DNA of 64,000 nt from Astropecten irregularis. Its lineage: Eukaryota > Echinodermata > Asteroidea > Paxillosida > Astropectinidae. Positions 11,453 to 21,789 of the stretch are shown here, in pieces. The DNA is taken from the NCBI GenBank assembly GCA_963971285.1, contig OZ020254.1, positions 11,470,001 through 11,534,000 on the forward strand, given 5' to 3'. How positions within the stretch are numbered: the stretch's first letter is position 1; each line of letters starts with the position of its first letter. The position numbers and the translations under genes are program-made. The notes below the pieces were generated by a model. It did no database searches, was not told where the DNA came from, and was given only the letters and a program-made list of their open reading frames with translations.

Positions 11453-12146
11453 TGTATTATAGTGTACATAATTATACGTACATTCTTATGCTCTACATTT
11501 GTATTCGGTATTCTATTTATTTTTATTCAATTTGATTTTATTAAACTTGAGGACTTTCCTCATACAATTATGTATTTTTCCGAACGGCTATAGTCATACT
11601 TGCAAGTGGCTTCATGATCCGTCCACAACCATTATAAAAATTAAGGAATGGATTAGTTAAATTTACACTTAGTTAAATTTACTTAGTTACATTTACAATG
11701 GTTTAACACGGGAGCGTAAAATGGGCTTTGGCGAACAAGTCATATCGCAGAATTATAGAGGGAACTATTGTCTTCCTAGCTGATTATATTAATGCTTGAA
11801 AAATATTACTTATGGCAAGGTATTGGATTTGTTATTTGTGTACATATGACGTAATTAAGATTTATGCATAATCACTGATTCAATCTTAATGAAACAAAAG
11901 TTCATTCCGACGACCTGACATAAAATCACAGGGTCTTAATTTACGAAATGAGGTTTTAGGCCAGGCTTGGGACTTATTTCGCTACCGCCATTTGAGGCCC
12001 ATAAAAAACGAGACGAAGAGATTGTGCACATGACGAAGCCAAAGAAAGGCTTCGCCATGAATCTCACGTCCTTCATTTCAATTATAGGACACAAAAATGG
12101 CTGTTGCAAAATAAATCCCAAACCTATCATTCAGTACATCTCATTG

Positions 12147-12560
12147 GAAGTGAACAAAGAAAAATTGACTGGAGCAGTATTTCAACCGGCGACCTCCTGA
12201 ATACCGTACAGGCGCTCTACCAACGTACTGAGCCACCCAGCCCTACGTTGGTGGTGACCCCAATAGTCAATTATATTTGTTCGTTTTGGCAGTCAGAAGC
12301 CATGAAACCACGCACACATACCGCCATAGCCCCAAGGATCGTTTCAATGATACACACAGCAATACTGCAACCTGGGAACGGTACATGGGGGATCACTCAA
12401 AGAGGATACGGCTTTTGTGGCTCAGTTGGTAGGGCGCCTGTACGATATTCAGGAGGTCGCCGGTTCGAATCCCGCTCCAGTCGATCTGTCTTTGTTCACT
12501 TTTCAATTACTTTAAAACTCAGTCAGTTTCCCTTGTGGTTATGTGATGATTCAGTATATC
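12147..12560. repeat. two tRNA-derived SINE pieces, head-out inverted
   Basis: The right half (about 12416-12490) is a sense tRNA-like head: TGGCTCAGTTGGTAGGGCGC (A box) and GGTTCGAATCCCGC (B box). The left half (about 12147-12235) is the same head in antisense. An almost identical left half plus tail is found at 56125-56385. No foldable, mature tRNA with a clean acceptor stem was seen. Confidence 0.8.
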
Positions 12561-13345
12561 TAGTATAAATCGGTACGTTGGGCTTTCTAGAGATACATAA
12601 TTCCATTATCTGAAAATTTCGAAGTCTAACATTATTATCTAAATCCATTGTCCGCTACATTGGAATGGACAACCACCGTGGGCTAATCAAATCTCGGTAA
12701 AAATAGTGTTCAAAACTTGTATATGCTATAAATTGTTCTAGATTTCAAGCTTCGGCCAGTGTGTTACACTTTATAGTTATTGCAATCTTTAATAATATTG
12801 TGGGTTTTTTGGTTAATAAGATGATGGTAATGTTGGACTTCATTTTCAGCAGCTGACAAAGTATAATATACTGCAGGCTTGGGTTTTTAATATTATTTTT
12901 GTATACATGTACATATAAACTGGTTTCTTGTCGCAGTATTGTCCAATAGGCGCATTGGTTTAATCATTCAAAATGCTTGAGATTTTGTTTATATATATAT
13001 ATATGAAAACAAAAAAAAACGATTTTAACAAAAACATAAACTATTTCAAAATCCAGACGATGGTTTTTAAATGACCTTGTATCGTTACATACTAAAGATA
13101 AAGTTGTTTCGTTGACTAGAAATTATCATGTGGATCGTTTTACGAAAACACAATGTAAGAATCGTTCATACTTTCGCATTTCGTCCGCACTTCTCGTAAG
13201 GTCTCAACGTTTCAACTAGCCTGCTAAATCATCATCGTCAGACTAACAATAATAATAGTAAATAATTATACTTTACTCAGAAACAGACGGAATAAGTCAA
13301 ACTAAATCCACGAGTTATATTCCCGCTTGTTGTTGTGACAACGGC

Positions 13346-13715
13346 TTAAAGGTAAAATCATACTTTGGTTTTTATCAAAGAAATACAGATTCATGGACAA
13401 AAATATAAAAACAGATACAATAACAGTCATCCGTGAGAAACTTTCAGTTCCATACGGTGCCCACTTTTTGAGAAAACAGTGAAAAACAGCCACAGTATTT
13501 CTTAAGTTTTTTCTCTTTAATTTTTGATCTTTTAAAAGATCAAAACAGATTTTCGGTCGTTGTTTTACTAATTTCTGGATAAATACACCATTTCAGACCG
13601 AAATATTTCAACGGTATGTTTCTACCACCACCATCTTTATACCCTTTAAGTTATACATATAAATCTGTGAAAATTTCTGTTTTGGTTTCTTACCAAAGTA
13701 TGATACTACCTTTAA
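13346..13715. repeat. MITE family A, full length
   Basis: TTAA-bounded copy: TTAAAGGTAAAATCATACTT to AAGTATGATACTACCTTTAA, with the central GATCTTTTAAAAGATC. This is one of the best-preserved copies in the window. Confidence 0.85.
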
Positions 13716-13977
13716 AGCCAATTTGATATAGTTGATTGTCGTTATACAGAACGGTGATAACGCATCTTTAGAGTTGAAAGCTGAAACATAACTCTCTGAT
13801 ATCTGGGTTCGTTTTGTGATGCCTGGAGTTTTAAAATTGGACTGTAAATCTTCTGGATTCTGACTTGAAAATCAAGACATTTGGAATAAAAGAAAACCAA
13901 AGAACATTATTTTGTTTGTATTCAGTTTGTTCGAGTTACATGCCGGTCATGGCAGTGCAACTATGCGTCAACGTCAA

Positions 13978-14409
13978 CAGGGTGAGTCAACAAGAAAATG
14001 CCCGAGATTGGTGATATTTTTTCAAAGCAAACAGATGACACTCAAACGTTCAGTAAAGCATGTATCTAACAAGCACTCTCTCCCGCTTATTAGTCAAAAA
14101 GAATGAAACAAATTGATCATTCCTAAGAGGAGTTACGGCCATTTTAATCAAGGGACTCGTTTTGCAAGCTGTCCATGGAATACTTGACAAAATATAAATT
14201 AATCGTTATTACCCTTGCTATTATTTATTCAGATGTTTAGATTCAGTCAAGCATTGACATTCTATGGACAGCTTGCAAAATGAGTACCTTTATTAAAATA
14301 GGCATAACTCCTCTTAGGAATGATCAATTTGTTTCATTCTTTTTTTTTCTTCTAAGTTTGTTTTGAAAAGCATCACCAATCCCGGACAACTTCTTTTTGA
14401 CCCACCCTG
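13978..14409. mobile_element. mariner-like MITE, CAGGGTGAGTCAA ends
   Basis: Left end CAGGGTGAGTCAACAAGAA; right end TTCTTTTTGACCCACCCTG followed by TA. Long internal inverted repeats (AAATTGATCATTCCTAAGAG and its reverse) surround a short centre. A second copy lies at 47566-48089. The left TA is not preserved. Confidence 0.75.
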
Positions 14410-14966
14410 TATGTACACAGAGACGGAAAAGGCCGGAGTTTTTTAGATTTCAAAACACATGTACATGATTGTATAGCTCCCGATCCACATAGAAAACATA
14501 CACACTCTAGTTTTAATTAAATTAGTGTACAATGGATTTTCACAAGATATAGTGTTATAGTAACGCGTTAAGTTTATTTTTGTCAATATGGAATTTCTAT
14601 TTCACAGATGAACTCTATACTTGTTTTAATCTGCCACAACAGTCAACGGCTGATTTGTTTCTTTTTGTAGTCTGGCGACCCCATCAGGAAGGCAAAATGA
14701 GCACCGTCATTAGTTTGTTTCTGTCGTTGGGGGCGTGTGTTCACTCGTATCCCTAATTGATCAATCCGTCACCACGGCTTCCCTGCCATGTCTCTAGACG
14801 GCGTTCTCGTCTGTGAAAGTAAATCTCTTAACTATCACCTGCTTCATTATGTGAAGTGAGTAGATTCACGATTTCTATCATCCAAATGCAATCTGAAACG
14901 GCTATCAGTCACGAGCAACCCTTGCCTTTATTATGTTTCTTACTTCTTCTTTTTTCTGTTCTCAGC

Positions 14967-15410
14967 GTCGATGTCATGCATGCACAACGTCTGCCAAAAC
15001 GTGGACGATGAACGAACTGTATACTTTTTGGCGGGAAATGGAACACGCTTGGCAACAATTCCTTCAAGTTTACCAAATGCCCTCAGCACAATGAGAAGTG
15101 AAAGGTATTTTCATACTTTGGTAGTAGTACACCGAAACAGAAATCTTCACAGATTTACCTAATTTATACGTTACATGGTATAAAGATTGTGATGGTATAG
15201 AAACATAATCTCTCTCTATGAAATGCTGTAAAAACCAACGAGCCAAACAGTTTTGTTCAGTTTTGTCGATGTCATCATGCACAACGTCTGCCAAAACGTG
15301 GACGATGAGCGAACGGTATATTTTTTGGCGGTAAATGGAACACGCCTGCCAACAATTCCTTCAATTTTACCAAAATGCCCTCAGCACAACGAGAAGTCAA
15401 AGGTAGTATC
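14967..15410. repeat. tandem duplication of about 297 bp
   Basis: The segment around CACAACGTCTGCCAAAACGT is present at about 14980 and again at about 15280, with the same downstream 130 bp and a family A MITE fragment after each. The open frame through this DNA is disrupted differently in each copy, so it is not called as a gene. Confidence 0.75.
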
Positions 15411-15690
15411 ATACTTTGGTAGCATACCGAAACAGAAATCTTCACAGATTTACCTAATAGTATACGTTACAAGGTATAAACATTATGATGGTAGAATACA
15501 ATAAACTTCCTCTATGAAATGCTGTATTTATCCAGAAAATAGTACATGAAAAAACCAACGAGCCAAACAGTTTTGTTCATAGGGAGATGAAAACACCCTG
15601 TGACGAGATTTTGAAAATAACGTAAAATTTCTCACTGTTTTCTCAAAAAGTGGGCATTTTGATGGACTAGACATTTCACAGATGACTGTT

Positions 15691-16394
15691 ACTGTAAGCA
15701 GGCGCGGTTCTACGGGGGGCTAGGGGGGCTGTAGCCCCCCCCCCCCCCCAAATTTTGTCTAGCCCCCCCAAAAAAATGCAAGTGAAAATAAAAATTCTTG
15801 AAAATACTGGATTTTTTCAGTTATTAAAGGGATTGCATACGTTTGGTAATTTGAGCCTAATGTTTGTTTCAAACCAATATAATTGAATATATATACCATA
15901 AAACTAACCTGTGAAAGTTTCAATTCAAAAGGTGGTAGCGTTTTTGAGATTTTGGCGACAAACTAGAGAGGTTATTTCACGCCAGAGAACAGTTAGTCAA
16001 TAGCTGAGAAGCGTTACGGCCATAACGCTTCTCAGATTCATAATTTTTGGAGATAAAAAGTGACATATTTTTCCATAACCGCGGTACTTCGAATTGAACG
16101 TTTCTCAATATGCATTATACTATCCAAAGCAGCTGTACTTCTCACCAAGTAAGTTTTTATTGCCATAAATTTTCAGAGTCATTACCAAACGTATGCAATG
16201 CCTTTAAGCGCCAATTACATAAAAAAAACGCGTTGTGTGGGCTATAATGTGCATGTTTTTCGACCCCTAATAAGACATAGCAGTAGCGAGTGTTAGAAGA
16301 ACCCAAAATATTGGGTCTTCTAGCCCTCCCAAAAAAATAATGGCTCTTCTAGCCCCCAAAAAATATTGACTCTAGAACCGCTCCTGACTGTAAG
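15691..16394. mobile_element. hAT-like element with 8 bp target duplication, carrying a nested TTAA element
   Basis: The element is 15699-16386, with ends CAGGCGCGGTTCTA and TCTAGAACCGCTCCTG, flanked by ACTGTAAG on both sides (15691-15698 and 16387-16394). It is the same family as 7308-7597. It interrupts a family A MITE, whose sequence resumes after 16394. Confidence 0.9.
15824..16207. mobile_element. TTAA-target MITE nested in the hAT-like element
   Basis: The body 15828-16203 has inverted ends AGGGATTGCATACGTTTGGT and ACCAAACGTATGCAATGCCT. TTAA lies on each side. The sister copy at 7419-7422 shows a single TTAA at the same place, which proves the duplication. The interior has a strong hairpin, TGAGAAGCGTTACGGCC and its reverse. 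Confidence 0.92.
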
Positions 16395-16557
16395 TTTCTT
16401 AATTGCCCACGAATCTAAATTATTTTCTAAGAAAATACCGTTAATGTGTGTATAATGAGAGTTACAATAGGATGAATATATAGATGGTTGATCCAGCATC
16501 AAAAGATGCCGGTTATAATGTATAAGACCCGGAGTGTTTAAAGTATGGTCTTTGCCG

Positions 16558-17769
16558 TCACGTCCGGCGGCTCTTCCTGCATCGCAAAAGTTTTTTGAAC
16601 GCATGACGAAACTCCCGGTTGAAGACGGTGTAGATGACGGGGTTGACCGAGGAGTTACACCAGCCTACCCAGGTAAAGACGCGGTGCATGGTCGGCAGGG
16701 TCAGGCAGAGGGGTCGCTTGAGATTGACCGAGCACAACGTGTTGAAGATGGTGTGGCTGGTGAAGAACGGGAGCCAGCAGACTATGAAGGCGCCCACCAC
16801 GATACCGATGGTCCGGGCAGCCTTGCGCTCGCGCGCCAGCGAGATCCGCGTCTGAACTTCGGCCCTGGTGGACACCATTGCCGTCACCGGCTCAACGTCG
16901 TGTAGTTGAACCGCGATCGGCGGTGGTTGCGGAGTCGGCCGCGCCGGTGACGGCCTTCCTGTCGACCGTCCACCCTCCAAGGTGTCCGCGTCCGGCGTGC
17001 GGCATACCGGACTCGATCGAATCCCGTCCTGACCCTGCGGGGAAGGAAACTGCGAGGCTTCCTGGTACGAGCGGGCAATGGTGCTATTAGCCACGGTCCA
17101 CACGGAGGCAAGGTTCAAGACTCGCCTGGCCCTTCTCTTGGCGGCGTTATAGATCTTGAAGTAAACCAGAAGTATGACCGCGCAGGGGATGTAGAAAGAG
17201 ATGAGGGAGGAGCACCAGGCGTAGGCATAGGTGACATCGTTGCTGATGCACCGTTCGTCTCTGACCTCGATCAGGAAGAAGGCAGGGGCTGCCACGAGGG
17301 CCGAGAGTCCCCATACCACGGCGATGCGCCCGACAGCCATGCGGGGCGTCCTCCGCGTCATGTAGTGGATGGGCGACGTGATAGCGCTGAACCGGTCCAC
17401 GGAGATGGCGCACAGGTGAAGAATGGACGCGGTGGATAGCATGATATCCAGGGCGCTCCAGGTCTTGCACAGAGCATCCTGGAGGAACCACATCCCTCCA
17501 GTGTACTCCATGTACAGGGCAAAGGGCATGATGATCGCGCACACCAAGACATCGGCAACTGCCAACGAGATGATGTAGGAGTTGGCCACCGTCCGCAGGC
17601 CTCTGAACTGCGTCACCGCCAAGCAGACTAAGATGTTCCCCAGAATCCCGATCAAAATGACAAAGATTAGCACGGCTATCCCGATCGCAGATGGTGGTGG
17701 TTGTATCGGATCGGGCTGGATGGCCTGTGAGCTCTGGTTCTCGTTTTCCATCAGGTCCTGTTCGTCCAT
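16558..17769 (-). CDS. aminergic G protein-coupled receptor, dopamine D2/alpha2-adrenergic-like
   Basis: A single uninterrupted frame of 403 residues encodes a class A receptor with seven hydrophobic segments. Key residues: N45 (1.50), D73 (2.50), C101 and C174 (disulphide), W104, D108 (3.32, amine anchor), DRF at 125-127 in place of DRY, S187, S188 and S191 (5.42, 5.43, 5.46, catechol contacts), CWLPFF at 331-336 with H339 (6.55), and NPVIY at 376-380. N11 is a possible glycosylation site. Loop 3 (about 211-313) is long, Pro/Ser-rich and basic at both ends, typical of Gi-coupled D2 and alpha2 receptors. The tail is short with C397 as a possible palmitoylation site. Position 370 (7.43) is Trp instead of the usual Tyr. 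The start is the first ATG before TM1. It is probably activated by a catecholamine or related monoamine at the plasma membrane; the exact ligand cannot be read from sequence. It faces FANK1 divergently. Confidence 0.93.
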   Translation of the reverse strand: MDEQDLMENENQSSQAIQPDPIQPPPSAIGIAVLIFVILIGILGNILVCLAVTQFRGLRTVANSYIISLAVADVLVCAIIMPFALYMEYTGGMWFLQDALCKTWSALDIMLSTASILHLCAISVDRFSAITSPIHYMTRRTPRMAVGRIAVVWGLSALVAAPAFFLIEVRDERCISNDVTYAYAWCSSLISFYIPCAVILLVYFKIYNAAKRRARRVLNLASVWTVANSTIARSYQEASQFPSPQGQDGIRSSPVCRTPDADTLEGGRSTGRPSPARPTPQPPPIAVQLHDVEPVTAMVSTRAEVQTRISLARERKAARTIGIVVGAFIVCWLPFFTSHTIFNTLCSVNLKRPLCLTLPTMHRVFTWVGWCNSSVNPVIYTVFNREFRHAFKKLLRCRKSRRT

Positions 17770-19137
17770 GATGATGACTATCCAAGTACAATCAGCGCAA
17801 AATCGTCCTTAATGCCCACGGCTTATGAATCCCTGCAGAGGGATACTTCAGTCTGTACTTAACAGCAGAGTCAGCTAATAAGAGTCAAGCTCCGTGCGGA
17901 TCATCAGCCCCGCCTGCCCTAAATCCTAACTCACTGCGAGACGTTGTGCCGATCCGTGCGCATTAGCTTAGTCTTCAACTGGCATTACCCAATACCCCTA
18001 TAGCTCGCTCGTAGACTGACATCATCTGTCATCTCAAGATAGCTGGCAAGGGACAATCTCCGATCACCGGCTCTGCATCACCGTCTACTAGTATTCCACC
18101 GCCGTACGTCCCACAAAACTGCCCTATTAAACTGAAATCGTCGTGCCTGTCGCGAAAGACCTGTTTACCGTTCGAAACTAGATGTGCGGACCACTTACAT
18201 GATACTTTATCTTCTTGCATCGCCCTCACGTCGCTTGAAAGGGATAATCAATTTAATTTCATGGCAAATTGCTCCGACCCGTTTTATTGTTAATTATTCA
18301 AGTGTCCATTTCGCCCAAACTGTCTTGAACGTGCCTGTTATGCCTTTATACAGCCGCTGCAGACAATACAATCGTCTTCCACCCAGTGTTAATAATTGAA
18401 CGACTTCCAAGCGGAAAATTAACTCGGAATACCGGTGTTACTATAATTTACGTCGCCGTGAGATGCGAAAAAACGACGGCGTGGGCTTGGAGTGGAATCT
18501 GGGCAGTCGGTTCGGCACGGGAACACTGTTGTCAGAAGTAATTTTCGGTCATTCAAACTCTGCTTCTCAAATATTATTGCTCCCATTAGATAAGATTTAT
18601 TGCTTGACCATTTATGTCATGTGTATGACGCATAATGAGTCGTGCTTGTTCCATTACCGTATTGATTTGCACCGCTGGCTCCTTTGATTTGAACAAAAAG
18701 AGCAGCCGTCACTCTTTATCATCCTGCACAGTTTTACCTCATTCCTAATTGGTACCGGAACTACGGTATTATTTGAGCGAGTTGTTCCAATTGCGTGGAT
18801 CCGGAAGTATGTTTACTTGCAAGTCATGTCCTCAATAAAGTCGATCTCTCTCTTTCTCTCAGATACAAAAAGTATTGTGGTCCGTAAGTTGGATGAATCT
18901 ACTTGTAAGTCGCACACTGGAGTCTATCCCTTTCGGTGGTTCTCTACCACGGAGTTCATCATATCTTGGATCCGGAAGTCTGGCATTACTTACAAGTGCC
19001 CAACAGGTGACCACTGATGCTACTCCGTCAGCAGTTCTCGAACCAATTGCATGCTTCGCAGAAAACTCCTGGACAAACTTTTAATTTGGAACTAAGTGGA
19101 GTTCAAAATGGTGCGAACAGCACATCATGTTGGCATG
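17770..19137. other. upstream region of the receptor gene, no gene recognised
   Basis: Contains the presumed 5' UTR and promoter of the minus-strand receptor. No TATA box stands out in the first 150 bp. A short motif is repeated with changes at about 18799-18812 and 18968-18981 (GGATCCGGAAGT). No repeat family or coding exon could be supported. Confidence 0.4.
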
Positions 19138-19435
19138 GGGTTCTGTGGCCTAGTGGTCTTGCGTGTTGAAGTCAAGGTCTTGCGATCACTCTAGTGTGAG
19201 TTCGAATCCAGCCATGGGCTAGTGGTGCTTGCATCCTTGGGCAAGACGATGTCACACGTCGCCTCTCTTCACCTAGGGGGGTATACCTGCCAGGGTAGAG
19301 ATGGCTTTGTGGTTTGATTAGCCTCTGTGCATCTTATGGTAGCCGGGGCTGTATACTCCCCAGGGAGTTGAGATGGTTTCAGGAATGTAAATTATGGTTC
19401 GATAACCAAGGCTAATACAGTGTAAATATATTTTG
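19138..19435 (+). repeat. tRNA-derived SINE with conserved central domain
   Basis: The head has an A box-like TGGCCTAGTGGTCTTG and a B box GAGTTCGAATCC. The body CTTGGGCAAGACGATGTCAC, then CTCTCTTCACC and TACCTGCCAGGG resembles the conserved central domains of deuterostome SINEs. The family name is from general resemblance only. No poly(A) tail is obvious. Confidence 0.7.
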
Positions 19436-19849
19436 CAATGCTCAGTAGAGTTTATTAATGTAGTATAACTTCGCAATACAATGTCCTATATCATCATCTT
19501 CATGCAGTGGGTGACTGTGTTGCTGTATAGTGTTCAGCATCTCGTGATTATGAATGTAAATAAGAAACATGTATAGCCCCGCCCCTCCCCACTTTTGACT
19601 TGTAAAAGATATAGAGATATAGACTCATTAACTCCACGAAAATTTCAAAGAAAACACACAGTGTAGATGTTATCTCCCGCACCCTGGCGTCATTTTATGC
19701 AATGAGACACGATGTGTTTTCTGACAAAATTACTTTGTTCCGTTAATTCCGTTAATTACTTTCCCACACGTATCTTTCCTCACAACGGACTTCACCGGAG
19801 CGCTTATTATAAACCTTTATAATTATACTGCAGTTTTTAATTGCATAGG

Positions 19850-19866
19850 TGACGTCGCTGACGTCA
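19850..19866. promoter_or_regulatory. double CRE motif
   Basis: TGACGTCGCTGACGTCA contains one perfect palindromic CRE (TGACGTCA) and a second overlapping-type half (TGACGTC) spaced by two bases. It lies between the divergent receptor and FANK1 start codons. CREB/ATF binding is an inference. Confidence 0.4.
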
Positions 19867-20574
19867 CCATACAATGTTTGATGACATTTTCAATTAGCAC
19901 ACTTAGATACCGCGGTCGGCTGGAATCCTATTGTTGTGTTATAATGAGCCAGTATAGGACTGAAAACTGTAAAAATTGATTAGACTCCTGCAAGGCTACT
20001 TTCTGGGAACCTATTTTTATACTTGACCACTGGTCAGTAATTTTTATATCAAATTACTCCGTGCAGAAGAAAATACAGTCTAGTGCAGTTCGGCCCTTGT
20101 ATGGTAGAACAGCCTGACTTGAAAAATGACATGTTGAGATAATCGGGTTTAAACTTTTGAACACTTACCATTTTTAAGAAAATAAATCAGTTGGGAAAGG
20201 AAATATTATTCATGTATTTTAAAATGAGGAATGTTTCATTTTGCATTACAGCAAGTTTGGGGCGAAAATGCTTCACCGGTTTTTGAAATATGATAAATTG
20301 TGTGTTTACTAAATACGCGGTTGATTTACTTGATTTACTTGAAAACTGAACATTCGAAATTGGTTGGCAAACTACTGTATCTCGAGTTATATTCCACTTA
20401 ATCCTGTAGACGTTATTCATGGATCTATTTTGGACTTGGGTTGTTTTGCCAAGAAAGGAATAATGGGCACCCGACGTCCGTTTCTGTAATCTCAGGGGTT
20501 TTTTTCCTTGGCAAAACAGCCTATGATCTTCAAGTTAAACTAATTTGCAAATTAGGCTTGCCCTTCACCGGCGT

Positions 20575-20700
20575 TGATGAGCACTGTATATATACTCAGT
20601 GCTTGTGAGAGCACGTGAAAAAATCACATACTGGCTCAGGTGGGATTCGAACCCACCGGACCTCCTGCTTACTAGTGCAGATTCCAAACTAATTTACCAT
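20575..20700 (-). repeat. tRNA-like repeat fragment (antisense)
   Basis: Reads TGGCTCAGGTGGGATTCGAA, the reverse of a B box in GGTTCGAATCCCACCTGAGCC-type context. The same sequence is in the fold-back element at 52164-52600. It is not a complete tRNA. Confidence 0.65.
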
Positions 20701-21059
20701 TAATGCTAAAAACAAGAAGTTGATTTAATAGCCAAAGCTGTCTATCTTTGACTTACACTGATTAACCAAACATACAGGTAATGTGTAAACCCCTTATGTC
20801 AAAGATAACCTGTTTGCCGTACACAAGTAGGGTGAATGCACAAAAAGAATGTGAGATAGGCCATTCCATTTTCAAATCCATACGTCGTATGCCTTTCAAA
20901 CGTTCAGAAATGAAAATAGCGCCCTCAAGTTACGCAAAAAGACTCTTATTTTACAGTCTGTATTCAATTTTGTTCATTCCCAATATTATTTTATTGGCCG
21001 ATGTTCGAAGAATGAAACTCTGGGTTAATGTTAGAGACTAGGTGACTTGAGTTGCTGAT

Positions 21060-21350
21060 CTCATGCAACGGAAAAGATAACGTTAATAAATATCAAGACA
21101 AATACAGTAACGGATACATACAAGATACATTGAAAAACACCCACAGAATTTTTAATTTCTTTTCACCGTTATTTTTTATCTTTAAAAGACCAAAATTGTT
21201 TTTGGTCATTGGTTTTACTCTTTTCTGGATACATACAGCATTTCAGACGGAAATATTGTAACGTTATGTTTCTACCATCACCATCTTCATACCCTGTAAG
21301 TATTAGGAGGTAAAACTGTGAAAGACTTCTGTTTCGGTAATCAGTTGCCT
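21060..21350. repeat. MITE family A fragment
   Basis: Contains the family interior with TTTCTACCATCACCATCTTC and the CCTGTAAGT end. It lies about 430 bp before the FANK1 start codon. Confidence 0.65.
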
Positions 21351-21539
21351 TTAATTTTGTCCGCTTCTCAAAATAGTGTAGCGCCCTCTCTTGGTCGTTA
21401 AAGTTGGACGTACAATAACTCGGTAACTTAACTAAAACGATCCATTTTATGAGTGAGCGGTGTCTGGTTGGTCGTAAAAATTGGTTTCTAGCTAGTTATG
21501 ACATAATTTGAAGTAGAGGACATAGGTCTGGCTGATTGT

Positions 21540-21782
21540 TGACAGTATCTACGGCATTTTACAGAGCTTCAGTCGTGGTGTCACCTCAAGATTTAACGTC
21601 TGTCACTCTGCCAGGTCCGGAGATTCGTGTACCGTTGCATGCACAGTGTGTTGAATACGACGTTACCAACGTGCATTGAATGATCGTGCAAATTTGCAGT
21701 GACTGAATTAGACAGTTGGAATCGTGAGGTGTCACTGGCTGGTCAGGTTTATATCCAGTAACTGAAGTGAATATCTACTGCC
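21540..21782 (+). promoter_or_regulatory. candidate FANK1 promoter and 5' UTR
   Basis: This is unique, repeat-free sequence of balanced composition directly upstream of the predicted start codon. No TATA box is seen. The transcription start cannot be placed from sequence. Confidence 0.35.
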
Positions 21783-21789
21783 ATGTCAG
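21783..21789 (+). CDS. FANK1: FANK1 exon 1, coding part of 7 bp
   Basis: ATGTCAG is followed by the donor GTTAGT. Joined to exon 2 it gives [12 protein letters not shown], which matches the human start (M-P-P-S-K-P-H-P-P-V-V as I recall). The phase fits exactly. The exon is found by phase and homology, so a cDNA could still place the start elsewhere. Confidence 0.7.

Noticed and set aside
12416-12490. A tRNA gene
   Set aside because: Good A and B boxes, but no clean acceptor stem and the same head occurs with SINE tails at 56125-56385.
14971-15504. Two similar short frames (CMHNVCQNVDDERTVYFLA)
   Set aside because: They come from a 297 bp tandem duplication; the frames diverge after the shared part and no acceptor or donor fits.
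16878-17791. Frames of up to 214 codons overlapping the receptor
   Set aside because: They are shadows of the GC-rich receptor reading frame in other registers and on the other strand.
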